Part shown: positions 16,115-25,501 of the stretch, one piece after another
Position numbering within the stretch: position 1 is the stretch's first letter
How the letters are laid out: every line of letters starts with the position of its first letter
Assembly: GCA_905199445.1 (NCBI GenBank)
Contig: CAJKGK010000011.1
Location: forward strand, 1 to 64,000
DNA: 64,000 nt
DNA from: an uncultured Lachnospiraceae bacterium
GTDB taxonomy: Bacteria > Bacillota > Clostridia > Lachnospirales > Lachnospiraceae
Direction: 5' to 3'
The notes under the pieces: model-generated
What the model saw: only the letters and a program-made list of their open reading frames with translations
The model's database searches: none
Told to the model about the DNA's origin: nothing
Made by a program: the position numbers and the translations under genes

Positions 16115-19100
16115 TTACGACATTTTCAAGGTGTTTTGTTTAATTTTAATATTTTCAGCTCCAAATTCTCGTGACAATCTACCAATAATCTCATGATTTG
16201 CCTGAATATTATAGATGATGGGAAGCCGCCTTATCATTTTTTCTTTTTGACAGAAAACAACAATATAATCTCCGCCGTCCTCATCTTCAATACAGTCATA
16301 CAGACGCTGCTCCATCTGCTCGAACTGTTTTTTGTCATCAAAGCGAATCCATACCTCTCGGGGGATGTCTGAAAATGCGACAATTTTTTCACAAATCAGT
16401 TTTGCCTGCTGATCTTCACTGGCCGATACACGTCCCCGGACATAAATTTTAGCATCCTCACAAAGAAGCGGTCTGTATTTTTCATAGTCCCTGGGAAATA
16501 CAATAATCTCCACCGTTCCCAGCAGATCTTCCAATGTAATAAATGCCATCATCTGGTTGTTCTTTGTTGTTTTAACCGTTTTTGCCGTAATCATACCGCC
16601 CACAATCACAACCTGTCCGTCACTTACTCTTGAGGTGCCCAGTTCATCATCTGTCTCAAAATCCGTGGTAACTGCCGTGACACTTTTTCTCCACTGAGCC
16701 TCAAACTCTTCCAAAGGATGCCCGCTGATATAAACGCCAAGAACTTCCTTTTCAAAAGCCAGCAGTGTTTCTTTGTCATATTCCCCCACATCCGGATATT
16801 TCACATCAAAGTCCTGTTTTTCTTCTTCGCCCACAAAATCAAACAAAGACATCTGACCGGTCATGGACTTTTTCTTTTCCGCATTGACCTGGTCCAGCAC
16901 CTGCACATAAACCATCATTTGCTGACGCCGTGTGGCACCAAGGCTGTCAAAAGCACCTGCCTTAATAAAGTTTTCAATGGTGCGTTTGTTCACTTCTTTT
17001 CCTGTAAGTCTTTCGCAAAAATCCTTCAGACTTACGTAGGGACCACTCTGGTTTCTCTGGGACACAATGGCATCAATCACCGGTTTTCCCACACTTTTAA
17101 TGGCAGATAAGCCATAGCGGATTCTGCCGCCAGAGACAGAAAATCCACTTTCGCCCTCATTTATATCCGGCGGCAGAATTTCAATCCCCATTTGCCGGCA
17201 TGTCATAATGTATTCTGCCACTTTAGAAGAATTATCAATCACGGAAGTCATCAATGCCGCCATAAATTCCACGGGATAATAACATTTTAAATAAGCAGTC
17301 TGATAAGAAACAATCGTATAGGCTGCCGCATGGGATTTATTAAAAGCATACTTGGCAAAATCCGTCATATCGCCAAAAATCTTATTGGCGATTTCTTCCG
17401 GTATACCGTTTTTAATGCAGCCTGGAACATGCAGTTCATCATTGCCATAAACGAAGTATTCCCGTTCTCTGGCCATTACATCCGCCTTCTTTTTAGACAT
17501 TGCACGGCGGACAAGATCGCTTCGTCCCAGATCATAACCGGCCAGTTTCATCACAATCTGCATAACCTGCTCCTGATAAACAATACACCCATATGTGGGT
17601 GCCAGAATCTCCTCCAGCTGAGGACAGTCGTACTGGATTGTTCCGGCATGATTTTTTCCTTTAATGTATTTGGGAATAAAATCCATTGGGCCGGGACGGT
17701 AAAGAGAAATACCGGCAATAATGTCTTCCAGATTCTGGGGCTTTAATTCTTTCATAAAGTTTTTCATGCCCGTGCTTTCAAGCTGGAATATACCGTCTGT
17801 TTTTCCGGAACTGATCAGCTCAAAGACATTTTTATCATTATAATCGATTTTATCCATATCAAGGTTCATCCCCGGCTGCCGATTGACCAGCTTTTGGGCA
17901 TTTTGAATAACAGTCAGCGTTCGAAGCCCCAGAAAATCCATTTTCAGCAATCCCAGTTCCTCCAGAGTTGTCATGGTAAACTGGGTTGTGATGGCATCAT
18001 CAGCCCCCCTGGAAAGCGGCACATATTCGTCAATCGCCTTTGGACTGATAACAACACCGGCTGCATGCATGGATGTATGTCTTGGAAGCCCTTCCAAACG
18101 TTTGGACATATCAATCAAATAGTGGATCTGACTGTCGCTTTCATACAGCTCTCTAAACTCCGGATTTCCTTTTAATGCCTTATCGATGGTAATTCCCAGT
18201 TCTGTGGGAATCATCTTGGCAACCGTATCTACCTGGGAATATGGCAGATCCAGAGCTCTTCCCACATCACGGATGACACCTCTTGCCGCCATGGTACCAA
18301 AGGTTACAATTTGTACAACCCGGTCCTTGCCATACTTTTGTACAACATAGTCGATCACTTCCTGACGCCGTTCAAAACAAAAATCAATATCAATATCCGG
18401 CATGGTCACACGGTTTGGATTAAGGAAACGTTCAAACAGAAGGCTGTACTTAATCGGATCAAGGTTTGTAATTTCCAGACAATAGGAAACCATACTGCCT
18501 GCTGCCGATCCCCGTCCCGGGCCTACGATAATATCATGATCTCTGGCAAATTTGATAAAATCCCACACAATAAGGAAATAGTCCACAAAGCCCATATCCT
18601 TAATCGTGTTCAGTTCATACGTCAGACGTTCCCTGAGTGCTTCTGGTTCATCAGGATATCTGCGCCGAAAACCTTCTGATGTAATTTTTTTCAGATAGGT
18701 CCAGGCATCATAGCCTTCAGGAACAGGAAACTGTGGCAGTTTATATTTTCCAAATTCTATATCCACATGACAGCGCATAGCAATTTTGTGGGTATTTTCC
18801 AATGCCTCCAGTGCATATGGAAATAACTGAGCCATTTCCTCAGGAGATTTAACATAATACTGACCGCCTTCGTAGCGCATACGATTCTCATCGCTGACTT
18901 TTTTCCCAGTCTGTATGCAAAGCAAAATATCGTGGGCCTTGGCATCCTGGGCATAGGTATAATGAATATCATTGGTCGCCACCAGCTCAATTCCTGTTTC
19001 CTGACTCATCCGCAGCAATGCCTGGTTGACAGTCTTTTGTTCCGGTATGCCATGATCCTGAAGCTCAAGGAAGAAATTGCCCTTTCCGAAAATATCCTCC

Positions 19101-19582
19101 AGCTCCAGCGCAGCCTTCACGGCCTCCTCGTAAAAACCACGGGCAATATATCTTTGAACCTCTCCGGCCAGACAGGCGCTCAGGGCAATAATCCCTTCGC
19201 TGTACTGCCGAAGCAGCGCCTTATCAACCCTTGGCTTATAATAAAAGCCTTCCGTAAACCCTCTGGATACAATCTTCATCAGGTTATGATAACCTGTATT
19301 ATTTTCCGCAAGAAGCACCAGATGATGATATCTGTTGTCTTCCCGTCCTTCCTTATCCCATCTGGAACCAGGTGCCACATAAACTTCACAGCCGATAATG
19401 GGACGAATTCCATTTTTCTGTGCTTCTCTGTAAAAATCAATGACACCGTACATCACACCGTGGTCCGTAATGGCCACGCTGTCCATGCCCAGCGCCTTTA
19501 CTCTGGCAATCAGTTCCGTAATTTTATTGGAACCATCCAGCAAACTATATTCCGTATGAACATGTAAATGTGTAAAATTCAT
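16115..19582 (-). CDS. dnaE: DNA polymerase III alpha subunit (DnaE)
   Basis: Replicative polymerase alpha subunit of 1155 residues, a normal length. An N-terminal PHP domain begins FTHLHVHTEYSLLDG; the palm carries the catalytic aspartates in PDIDIDF (about residue 400) and the GPGRGSAAGS segment. Helix-hairpin-helix and OB domains follow near the C-terminus. It lacks the exonuclease insert of PolC, so it is DnaE, not PolC. The thioesterase gene lies 10 bp upstream. Confidence 0.96.
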   Translation of the reverse strand: MNFTHLHVHTEYSLLDGSNKITELIARVKALGMDSVAITDHGVMYGVIDFYREAQKNGIRPIIGCEVYVAPGSRWDKEGREDNRYHHLVLLAENNTGYHNLMKIVSRGFTEGFYYKPRVDKALLRQYSEGIIALSACLAGEVQRYIARGFYEEAVKAALELEDIFGKGNFFLELQDHGIPEQKTVNQALLRMSQETGIELVATNDIHYTYAQDAKAHDILLCIQTGKKVSDENRMRYEGGQYYVKSPEEMAQLFPYALEALENTHKIAMRCHVDIEFGKYKLPQFPVPEGYDAWTYLKKITSEGFRRRYPDEPEALRERLTYELNTIKDMGFVDYFLIVWDFIKFARDHDIIVGPGRGSAAGSMVSYCLEITNLDPIKYSLLFERFLNPNRVTMPDIDIDFCFERRQEVIDYVVQKYGKDRVVQIVTFGTMAARGVIRDVGRALDLPYSQVDTVAKMIPTELGITIDKALKGNPEFRELYESDSQIHYLIDMSKRLEGLPRHTSMHAAGVVISPKAIDEYVPLSRGADDAITTQFTMTTLEELGLLKMDFLGLRTLTVIQNAQKLVNRQPGMNLDMDKIDYNDKNVFELISSGKTDGIFQLESTGMKNFMKELKPQNLEDIIAGISLYRPGPMDFIPKYIKGKNHAGTIQYDCPQLEEILAPTYGCIVYQEQVMQIVMKLAGYDLGRSDLVRRAMSKKKADVMAREREYFVYGNDELHVPGCIKNGIPEEIANKIFGDMTDFAKYAFNKSHAAAYTIVSYQTAYLKCYYPVEFMAALMTSVIDNSSKVAEYIMTCRQMGIEILPPDINEGESGFSVSGGRIRYGLSAIKSVGKPVIDAIVSQRNQSGPYVSLKDFCERLTGKEVNKRTIENFIKAGAFDSLGATRRQQMMVYVQVLDQVNAEKKKSMTGQMSLFDFVGEEEKQDFDVKYPDVGEYDKETLLAFEKEVLGVYISGHPLEEFEAQWRKSVTAVTTDFETDDELGTSRVSDGQVVIVGGMITAKTVKTTKNNQMMAFITLEDLLGTVEIIVFPRDYEKYRPLLCEDAKIYVRGRVSASEDQQAKLICEKIVAFSDIPREVWIRFDDKKQFEQMEQRLYDCIEDEDGGDYIVVFCQKEKMIRRLPIIYNIQANHEIIGRLSREFGAENIKIKQNTLKMS

Positions 19583-19592
19583 CTTTACCTCC

Positions 19593-20003
19593 CTACTGTC
19601 TCATCTTCAAGTTTTTCAGTACATAAAACGTCACCGACGCCCGAGCAATCAAACGGTTCTTTTCATCCGTCACATGAACATCCAGGACAGCGATATGATT
19701 GCCAAAACGAACCGGCCATGCCTTTGCCGTCAATACCTTGGAATCAATAGCCGCATTAAGAAAATCGATGTTGGAAGACAGGGTGGTGCAGGTCTTTCCA
19801 CTGGTCACAAATGCCACACCGGCCACGGTATCTACCAGGGTGAAAATACATCCTCCGTGAACTGATCCAATAGGATTTCCATGGATCTGGGACAGAACAA
19901 TTCGTCCCGTAGCCTTTCCGTCCTCTGCCTCCACAATCTCTATTCCTGTGTGTCTCGAAAAACCTCCGGATTCCACCAATGTTTTAATTTCTTCAAACGT
20001 CAT
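19593..20003 (-). CDS. PaaI-type hotdog-fold thioesterase
   Basis: Small acyl-CoA thioesterase-like protein of 136 residues with one hotdog domain. The NPIGSVHGGCIFTLVDT segment holds the active-site Gly/His loop and the central-helix aspartate typical of PaaI/YbgC-like thioesterases. The physiological acyl-CoA is unknown. It lies 10 bp upstream of dnaE and is probably cotranscribed with it, without an evident functional link. Confidence 0.85.
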   Translation of the reverse strand: MTFEEIKTLVESGGFSRHTGIEIVEAEDGKATGRIVLSQIHGNPIGSVHGGCIFTLVDTVAGVAFVTSGKTCTTLSSNIDFLNAAIDSKVLTAKAWPVRFGNHIAVLDVHVTDEKNRLIARASVTFYVLKNLKMRQ

Positions 20004-20129
20004 GCCTACTTCCTGCTTTCTTTCGTTGTTTTTATATCATGTTACCCATTGCTTACAATCAGCCAGCTGCTTTTGCCGGTTAATATTCATTATATCATAT
20101 TATCCCGGAAATATAAAAGGCCGTGAAAT

Positions 20130-20165
20130 ATAAAAACGACTGGCCGGGCCATTAAAGCCCGCCAG
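20130..20165 (-). terminator. Terminator of murB-rapZ-whiA-crh-like operon
   Basis: GC-rich stem CTGGC-GGGC / GCCCGGCCAG (20140-20165, one bulge) followed on the minus strand by TCGTTTTTATATTT. It lies just after the Crh-like gene. Confidence 0.75.
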
Positions 20166-20185
20166 CCGCCGATTTCGCATTGAAC

Positions 20186-20449
20186 TTATTCTTCATCAAG
20201 AACGGTCATATATTTTTCCATATTTTTAATTGCCTCGTCTTCATCAGGGCCGTTTGCAATCACTGTTACCTGTTCGCCTTCGACAATTCCAAGAGTCATC
20301 ATACCCATAATACTTTTCGCATTGACCTTTTTCTCCTCAATTTCAAGATAAATGCTGCTTTCGTACTGGCTGGCCACCTGTACAAGAAGCGCCACCGGTC
20401 TTGCTTCCAGGCCTGTTGGAATCTTGATTGTAATATTTTTTGAAACCAT
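20186..20449 (-). CDS. Crh-like HPr protein without the catalytic histidine (Glu15, Ser46)
   Basis: HPr-fold protein of 87 residues. Counting from the ATG at 20449 (AGGT upstream), position 15 is glutamate (codon complement of 20405-20407) in TGLEARPVA, where PTS HPr has the histidine phosphorylated by enzyme I. Serine 46 is kept in NAKSIMGMMTLGI, the site used by HPr kinase. It therefore cannot carry out PTS phosphotransfer but could be a regulatory co-repressor like Bacillus Crh (which has Gln15). Its place after rapZ and whiA mirrors the yvcJ-yvcK-yvcL-crh order of Bacillus, and hprK is 4 kb away. A longer frame to 20503 would overlap whiA and lacks a ribosome binding site. Confidence 0.88.
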   Translation of the reverse strand: MVSKNITIKIPTGLEARPVALLVQVASQYESSIYLEIEEKKVNAKSIMGMMTLGIVEGEQVTVIANGPDEDEAIKNMEKYMTVLDEE

Positions 20450-20477
20450 AATCTGTACCTCGCCTTTCTTTTTGTCC

Positions 20478-21431
20478 TTAATGTTTCTGACTTCTAAGTT
20501 CATCTGCGATTATACTTAATTTTCTCAAACGATGGTTCGCACCTGATTTTCCTACCGGGACAGACAAAAGTCTTCCCAATTCCTCCAGGGTTGCCTGAGG
20601 ATAATCCAGCCGAAGCTGCGCAATTTCACGAAGTCCATCATTAAGATCGCCAAAACCCACCGTATTTTTTATATAAGTAATATCCTCAACCTGCTTCACA
20701 GCAGCTGAAACGGTTTTATTTATATTGGCAGTTTCGCAGTTGACACGGCGATTCACACTGTTGCGCATCTCCTTGATAATCCTGATATTTTCCATCTCCA
20801 TCAATGAACGATGCGCTTCCATAATTTTAAGCATATCCACAATCTGAGAGCCTTCCTTAATGTATACCACATGCTGTCGTTTTCTTAGAATGACCTTGCC
20901 GTCAATATCGAATTGCCGCATCAGACGTATAATCTGATCAGCCTTTTCCCTGCTGGAACAGGAAATTTCAAAATGATAGGTTTTATGGGGATCACTGATC
21001 GAGCCTGCAGCTAAAAAAGAACCACGTAAAAATGCACGCATACAGCATACATTTTTAATGACTGTCTGATCAAGTACCGAGTAATCCTCCCGAACTTCCC
21101 CGTCCTTTGACATCAGTCGGGCGGCATAAAGAATTTTACGCGCAGTCTCATCGTCTGATACCGTTAATATATAAGTCCGCCGCTTCTTATAATAATAATT
21201 GCAGCGCACTGAAATATCGCTATTAATATTAAATGATTTTTTTAGTAATGTAAAGTACTTTCTTGCAACTGACAGGCTTTCGGTATGAATTTTCACGCAA
21301 ATCCTGTCTTCTTCATCAAAAATTACCCGCCCGCAAAGGGACAACACTGCGGAAATTTCCGCCAGCTGACAATGCCGCGCCGAAGGCACACGCCTTGAAA
21401 GCTCATCTTTTACCATTGCTGAAAATGACAT
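20478..21431 (-). CDS. whiA: DNA-binding protein WhiA
   Basis: WhiA of 317 residues: an N-terminal part related to LAGLIDADG homing endonucleases without catalytic residues, and a C-terminal helix-turn-helix (YPQATLEELGRLL, then VGKSGANHRLRKL). In Gram-positive bacteria it influences cell division and chromosome segregation, and it regulates sporulation in actinomycetes. It lies 12 bp after rapZ and 28 bp before the Crh-like gene. Confidence 0.93.
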   Translation of the reverse strand: MSFSAMVKDELSRRVPSARHCQLAEISAVLSLCGRVIFDEEDRICVKIHTESLSVARKYFTLLKKSFNINSDISVRCNYYYKKRRTYILTVSDDETARKILYAARLMSKDGEVREDYSVLDQTVIKNVCCMRAFLRGSFLAAGSISDPHKTYHFEISCSSREKADQIIRLMRQFDIDGKVILRKRQHVVYIKEGSQIVDMLKIMEAHRSLMEMENIRIIKEMRNSVNRRVNCETANINKTVSAAVKQVEDITYIKNTVGFGDLNDGLREIAQLRLDYPQATLEELGRLLSVPVGKSGANHRLRKLSIIADELRSQKH

Positions 21432-21443
21432 TTTCGGTTCCCT

Positions 21444-22319
21444 CTAAATCTGTTTACGATAGGTATCTTTCTCAATATCCCGATGCTCCACCTTAATACC
21501 GTAGCATTCTTTTTCCAGAATATGATACAGGGCATTGGTCAGTGTCACCGAGCGGTGCTTGCCGCCGGTACAGCCGATTCCGATCACCAGCTGATTTTTA
21601 CCCTCATTCATATAATGGGGAATAAGAAAGCGCACCAAATCCGAAAGCTTGTCAAGGAAAATCCCAGCCTCCGGTGCCTTCATCACATAATCATAAACAT
21701 CCTTATCATTGCCGGTTTTAGGTCTGAGTTCATCAATATAATATGGATTCGGAAGAAAGCGCACGTCAAAAACCAAGTCCGCATCCGAAGGAATACCATA
21801 CTTAAATCCAAAAGATAAAACCGTAATAAAAAAGCTTTTATAAGACTCATTATTAACAAATATTCTTGTAATCTCAGTTTTAAGCTCCCGGGTCAAAAGC
21901 TGTGTTGTATCAATAATATACGTGGCCTTCTTTTTGAGAAACGCCAGTTTCTGCCGTTCCGCCCCAATGCCGGATTCCAGACGGCCGTTCCCGGCCAGAG
22001 GATGGCTGCGCCTCGTCTCCTTAAATCGCTTCACAAGGACTGTGTCGCTGCAGTCCAGAAACAGGATCTCATAGCTGGCGCCATAGGTTTTAAAGGTTTC
22101 CAGCACCGGCAGCAGCTTTGGAAGATCCTCGCCGCTGCGGATATCAATCCCCAAAGCGACCTTGGGCATGGTGGAATTTTCCTGCATACCAATTTCCAGA
22201 AACTTTGAAATCAAGGGAATCGGGAGATTATCCACGCAAAAATAGCCGGCATCCTCAAGCATATTTAAAACAGAACTCTTACCGGCCCCGCTCATTCCTG
22301 TCACAATCACAAAGCGCAT
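21444..22319 (-). CDS. rapZ: RNase adapter / nucleotide-binding protein RapZ (YvcJ)
   Basis: P-loop protein of 291 residues. The N-terminal VTGMSGAGKSSV Walker A follows the start at 22319, which has AAGGAGAT upstream. The C-terminal domain includes GIGCTGGKHRSVTL, the conserved RapZ-C motif. In Bacillus YvcJ hydrolyses GTP and affects competence; in enterobacteria RapZ guides RNase E on a small RNA controlling glucosamine-6-phosphate synthase. It lies 19 bp after murB, a cell-wall precursor gene. The YvcK gene usually between rapZ and whiA is absent here. Confidence 0.93.
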   Translation of the reverse strand: MRFVIVTGMSGAGKSSVLNMLEDAGYFCVDNLPIPLISKFLEIGMQENSTMPKVALGIDIRSGEDLPKLLPVLETFKTYGASYEILFLDCSDTVLVKRFKETRRSHPLAGNGRLESGIGAERQKLAFLKKKATYIIDTTQLLTRELKTEITRIFVNNESYKSFFITVLSFGFKYGIPSDADLVFDVRFLPNPYYIDELRPKTGNDKDVYDYVMKAPEAGIFLDKLSDLVRFLIPHYMNEGKNQLVIGIGCTGGKHRSVTLTNALYHILEKECYGIKVEHRDIEKDTYRKQI

Positions 22320-22338
22320 CGTTATCTCCTTCTTTCGT

Positions 22339-23271
22339 CTAAACTGTAAACACTCCGATCCGGCGTACCTCTGTCTCCAGCCGTACCCCGAATTTTTCAT
22401 ATACAGTTGCCTGAATATGCTGAATCAGTGCCTCTATATCCGCCGCCGTGGCATTCCCTGTATTTATAACAAAGCCGCTGTGTTTTTCGGATACACAGGC
22501 ACCGCCGATACAGAAACCTTTCAGTCCTGCATCCTGAATCAGTTTTCCTGCAAAATAGCCTTCCGGACGTTTAAATGTGCTGCCGGCACTGGGATATTCC
22601 AGAGGCTGCTTTAAACGTCTCTGACGATTCAGCGCATCCATACGCTCATAAATTGCAGTCTGATTGCCAGGCTCCAGTTTTAATGTAACTTCCAGAACAA
22701 TTAAATCCTTTTTCTGAACCACCGTTGTCCTGTAGCCCATCTCCATCTCATCGCCGCAAAGGGTAAATACCTGTCCTTCTCTGTCCATAACACGGACACA
22801 GCGCACCAGGGGCTTCATCTCACCGCCATAAGCACCGGCATTCATCGTGACAGCACCGCCCAGAGTTCCCGGAATACCGCATGCGAATTCAAAACCAGTC
22901 AGGCTGTGCCCGGCAATCTCTCTGGCCAGAGCAGACAGCATGATTCCAGCCCCTGCGGTCACGACACCAGAACCGTTCTCAGATTCATCAAAAAACACGT
23001 CATCCAGAGTCCCATAAATACAAAATACGACCCCTCGGATACCGCCGTCACCCACAAGCAAATTACTTCCGTTACCGATCACAGTCCATGGAACAGACGC
23101 CTCACGGCACAGGCGTACAGCTTCACAAAAGCTGTCCACATCGGCCGGTATCACAAAAACATCCGCATTTCCACCGACTTTAAAGGTTGTGTGAAGGCTC
23201 ATCGGTTCATCAAATTTTATAGCTTCTGCTCCTACAATACGAGTCAGTTCATTTTTAAAATCTAAAGTCAT
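22339..23271 (-). CDS. murB: UDP-N-acetylenolpyruvoylglucosamine reductase
   Basis: FAD enzyme of 310 residues making UDP-MurNAc for peptidoglycan. It has the FAD-binding VIGNGSNLLVGD and GIPGTLGGAVTMNAGAYGGE segments and a substrate domain with YRTTVVQ and PSAGSTFKRP (the serine proton donor). This architecture is the type IIb MurB of Gram-positives. It is first in the murB-rapZ-whiA-crh-like operon. Confidence 0.95.
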   Translation of the reverse strand: MTLDFKNELTRIVGAEAIKFDEPMSLHTTFKVGGNADVFVIPADVDSFCEAVRLCREASVPWTVIGNGSNLLVGDGGIRGVVFCIYGTLDDVFFDESENGSGVVTAGAGIMLSALAREIAGHSLTGFEFACGIPGTLGGAVTMNAGAYGGEMKPLVRCVRVMDREGQVFTLCGDEMEMGYRTTVVQKKDLIVLEVTLKLEPGNQTAIYERMDALNRQRRLKQPLEYPSAGSTFKRPEGYFAGKLIQDAGLKGFCIGGACVSEKHSGFVINTGNATAADIEALIQHIQATVYEKFGVRLETEVRRIGVFTV

Positions 23272-23372
23272 AAAATACGCTCCGATTCATAGTTTTTCCA
23301 TTGGATCTTATTTTACACTTCCTGTTTCAGGAAATTAAAATGCCAGCAACATCAAAATAGCCATAAAACAGC

Positions 23373-23399
23373 ACAGCAGCCGGAAAATCCGGCTGCTGT
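23373..23399 (-). terminator. Terminator of uvrC-hprK-glk
   Basis: Perfect 12-bp stem ACAGCAGCCGGA / TCCGGCTGCTGT with a 3-base loop, followed on the minus strand by GCTGTTTTAT. It lies between glk and murB. Confidence 0.7.
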
Positions 23400-23455
23400 T
23401 ATCCTCCGGTTATTCACTATATTACATGATTCCCGGCTTTTATTCAAGGGTTCTT

Positions 23456-24400
23456 TTACTGAAGTACCAGTCTGGCCGCACCAACCATACCGGCATCATT
23501 GCCCAGGGTTGCCAAAGCGAACTCGGTATTTTTAAGGGCATGGAAGGCTTTTTCCTGGAAATGCTTACGTACCGCATCAATAAGATACTGACCAGCCTTG
23601 GACACGCCGCCGCCGATCACAATGACTTCAGGATTAACCACAGAAGCAATGGCAGCCAGAGCAGATCCCAGATAAAAGGCCATCTTTTCCACAACCTCTA
23701 CAGCCAGCACATCACCGGCCTTGGCACCGTCTAATACATCCTTTGCTGTAATCTTGTCAAGATCTCTGAGCACAGATGGCGTATCTGTCTGTTCAACCGC
23801 ACGTTTAGCCAGTTTTACAATACCTGTGGCAGATGCAACCTGCTCCAGACAGCCTTTATTGCCGCAGCCGCATACACCGATCGTATCTTCTTCACTGACA
23901 ATGTGCATATGTCCGATCTCACCTGCTGCACCGTTGACACCGGCAACAATAGAGCCCCCCAGAATAATGCCGCCGCCGACACCGGTTCCTAAAGTCACCA
24001 TCACAAGATCGTCATGGCCCTTGCCGCCGCCCTGCCACTGCTCACCCAGAGCAGCCACATTGGCATCGTTTCCGGCCTTTACAGGCACCCCGAGAAGCTT
24101 TTCAAGCTCAGCTGCACAGTTAAATACACCCCAGCCCAGATTGACACACATAAGGACTGTACCATCGCTTTTTACAGGTCCAGGCACACCCATACCGGCG
24201 CCTACAACATCAGCCATATCAATACCCTTTTCCTGAACATAGTTCTTAAGGGAAGCCGCAATATCCTCAAGGATGTATTTTCCGCCTTCTTCTGTGCGGG
24301 TGTGAATTTCCCACTTATCCAGAATCTCACCTTCCGTGGAAAATACACCGATTTTTACAGTTGTTCCCCCAATATCAATTCCAAAACAAATTTTCGACAT
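23456..24400 (-). CDS. glk: ROK family glucokinase
   Basis: Glucose (or related hexose) kinase of 314 residues. The N-terminal ATP loop FGIDIGGTTVKIG, the catalytic GNDANVAALGE and the ROK zinc motif CGCGNKGCLEQVAS are all present; no helix-turn-helix precedes them, so it is an enzyme rather than a NagC/XylR-type repressor. It lies 23 bp after hprK, placing a sugar kinase with the catabolite-control kinase. Confidence 0.9.
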   Translation of the reverse strand: MSKICFGIDIGGTTVKIGVFSTEGEILDKWEIHTRTEEGGKYILEDIAASLKNYVQEKGIDMADVVGAGMGVPGPVKSDGTVLMCVNLGWGVFNCAAELEKLLGVPVKAGNDANVAALGEQWQGGGKGHDDLVMVTLGTGVGGGIILGGSIVAGVNGAAGEIGHMHIVSEEDTIGVCGCGNKGCLEQVASATGIVKLAKRAVEQTDTPSVLRDLDKITAKDVLDGAKAGDVLAVEVVEKMAFYLGSALAAIASVVNPEVIVIGGGVSKAGQYLIDAVRKHFQEKAFHALKNTEFALATLGNDAGMVGAARLVLQ

Positions 24401-24423
24401 GATTTATATCCTCCTTAAAATAA

Positions 24424-25386
24424 TTAATTTTCTCCTTCTTCCCGTTTTTTCTGCAGATTTCCTGTCACACGGCGGTAAAGTTCGTGAGCAGCATTATAGC
24501 CCATCTGCTTCTGACGGTAATTAACGGCCGCAGATTCCACAATAATGGCCAGATTTCGTCCGGGACGGATAGGAATGGAGTGACTGACCACCTTATGTCC
24601 CAAAAATTCTGTATAATGTTCTTCCATGCCAAGACGGTCATACTCTCTGTCCCGATCCCATTCTTCCAGTTTAATGACAAGGTTAATGGTTTGTGTTTCC
24701 TTAACACTCTCCACACCAAATAAAGTCTTTACATCAATAATGCCGATACCGCGAAGCTCGATAAAATAGCGGGTAATATCCGGTGCAGTCCCCACCAGCA
24801 TATCCTCACCCACTTTTTTAATCTCAACCACATCATCGGATACAAGACGATGGCCCCGCTTAATCAGCTCCAGAGCAGCCTCGCTTTTACCAATACCACT
24901 TTCACCGATAATGAGTACACCCTCTCCGTAAACATCTACAAGCACACCGTGAATGGAAATTCTGGGCGCCAGCTCCTCGTTGAGTACATGCATGACCTTG
25001 CCCATAAAATACGATGTTCCCTGATCCGTGAGCAAAATGGGCACCTGATATTTGCTGCCCAGACGGATGATTTCATCGCTGGGACGGTTATTGCGGCAAA
25101 AGACCATCCCCGGAATGCCAATCTGAAAAATCTTCTCTATACTTGCCGCACCTTTGTCCTCATAGACCTGATGAATATATGAAAACTCCACATTTCCGAT
25201 AATCTGCAGCCGGTTATTATCAAAAAAATCGAAAAATCCTGCCAGCTGAAGCGCCGGACGGTTTAAATCAGTCTGTTTGATCAGAATCTTTGTTGTATCA
25301 ACATCCGGATTCAAATTGATCAGTCCCAGTTTATCAATAATCTTACTCAGTTTTACGCTGTAGTTTCCCTTACAGTTATCAAACAT
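24424..25386 (-). CDS. hprK: HPr(Ser) kinase/phosphorylase
   Basis: Bifunctional enzyme of about 320 residues that phosphorylates HPr or Crh on Ser46 and reverses the reaction, the sensor step of Gram-positive carbon catabolite repression. It carries Walker A GESGIGKSEAAL, the family motif LRGIGIIDVKTLFG, and a conserved His just before the P-loop region. I favour the ATG at 25386; an in-frame TTG at 25390-25392 is also possible behind GGAGGAGG. Its likely targets include the Crh-like protein at 20186-20449. Confidence 0.94.
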   Translation of the reverse strand: MFDNCKGNYSVKLSKIIDKLGLINLNPDVDTTKILIKQTDLNRPALQLAGFFDFFDNNRLQIIGNVEFSYIHQVYEDKGAASIEKIFQIGIPGMVFCRNNRPSDEIIRLGSKYQVPILLTDQGTSYFMGKVMHVLNEELAPRISIHGVLVDVYGEGVLIIGESGIGKSEAALELIKRGHRLVSDDVVEIKKVGEDMLVGTAPDITRYFIELRGIGIIDVKTLFGVESVKETQTINLVIKLEEWDRDREYDRLGMEEHYTEFLGHKVVSHSIPIRPGRNLAIIVESAAVNYRQKQMGYNAAHELYRRVTGNLQKKREEGEN

Positions 25387-25501
25387 AGGCAACCTGCCTC
25401 CTCCGTAAATAGTTTTATGATTTCCTAATTATTCTATCATATTTAAAATCCCACATCAATGATAAACGGCTTTAGATCGCCAAAGAAATCCAATAAAAAA
25501 T

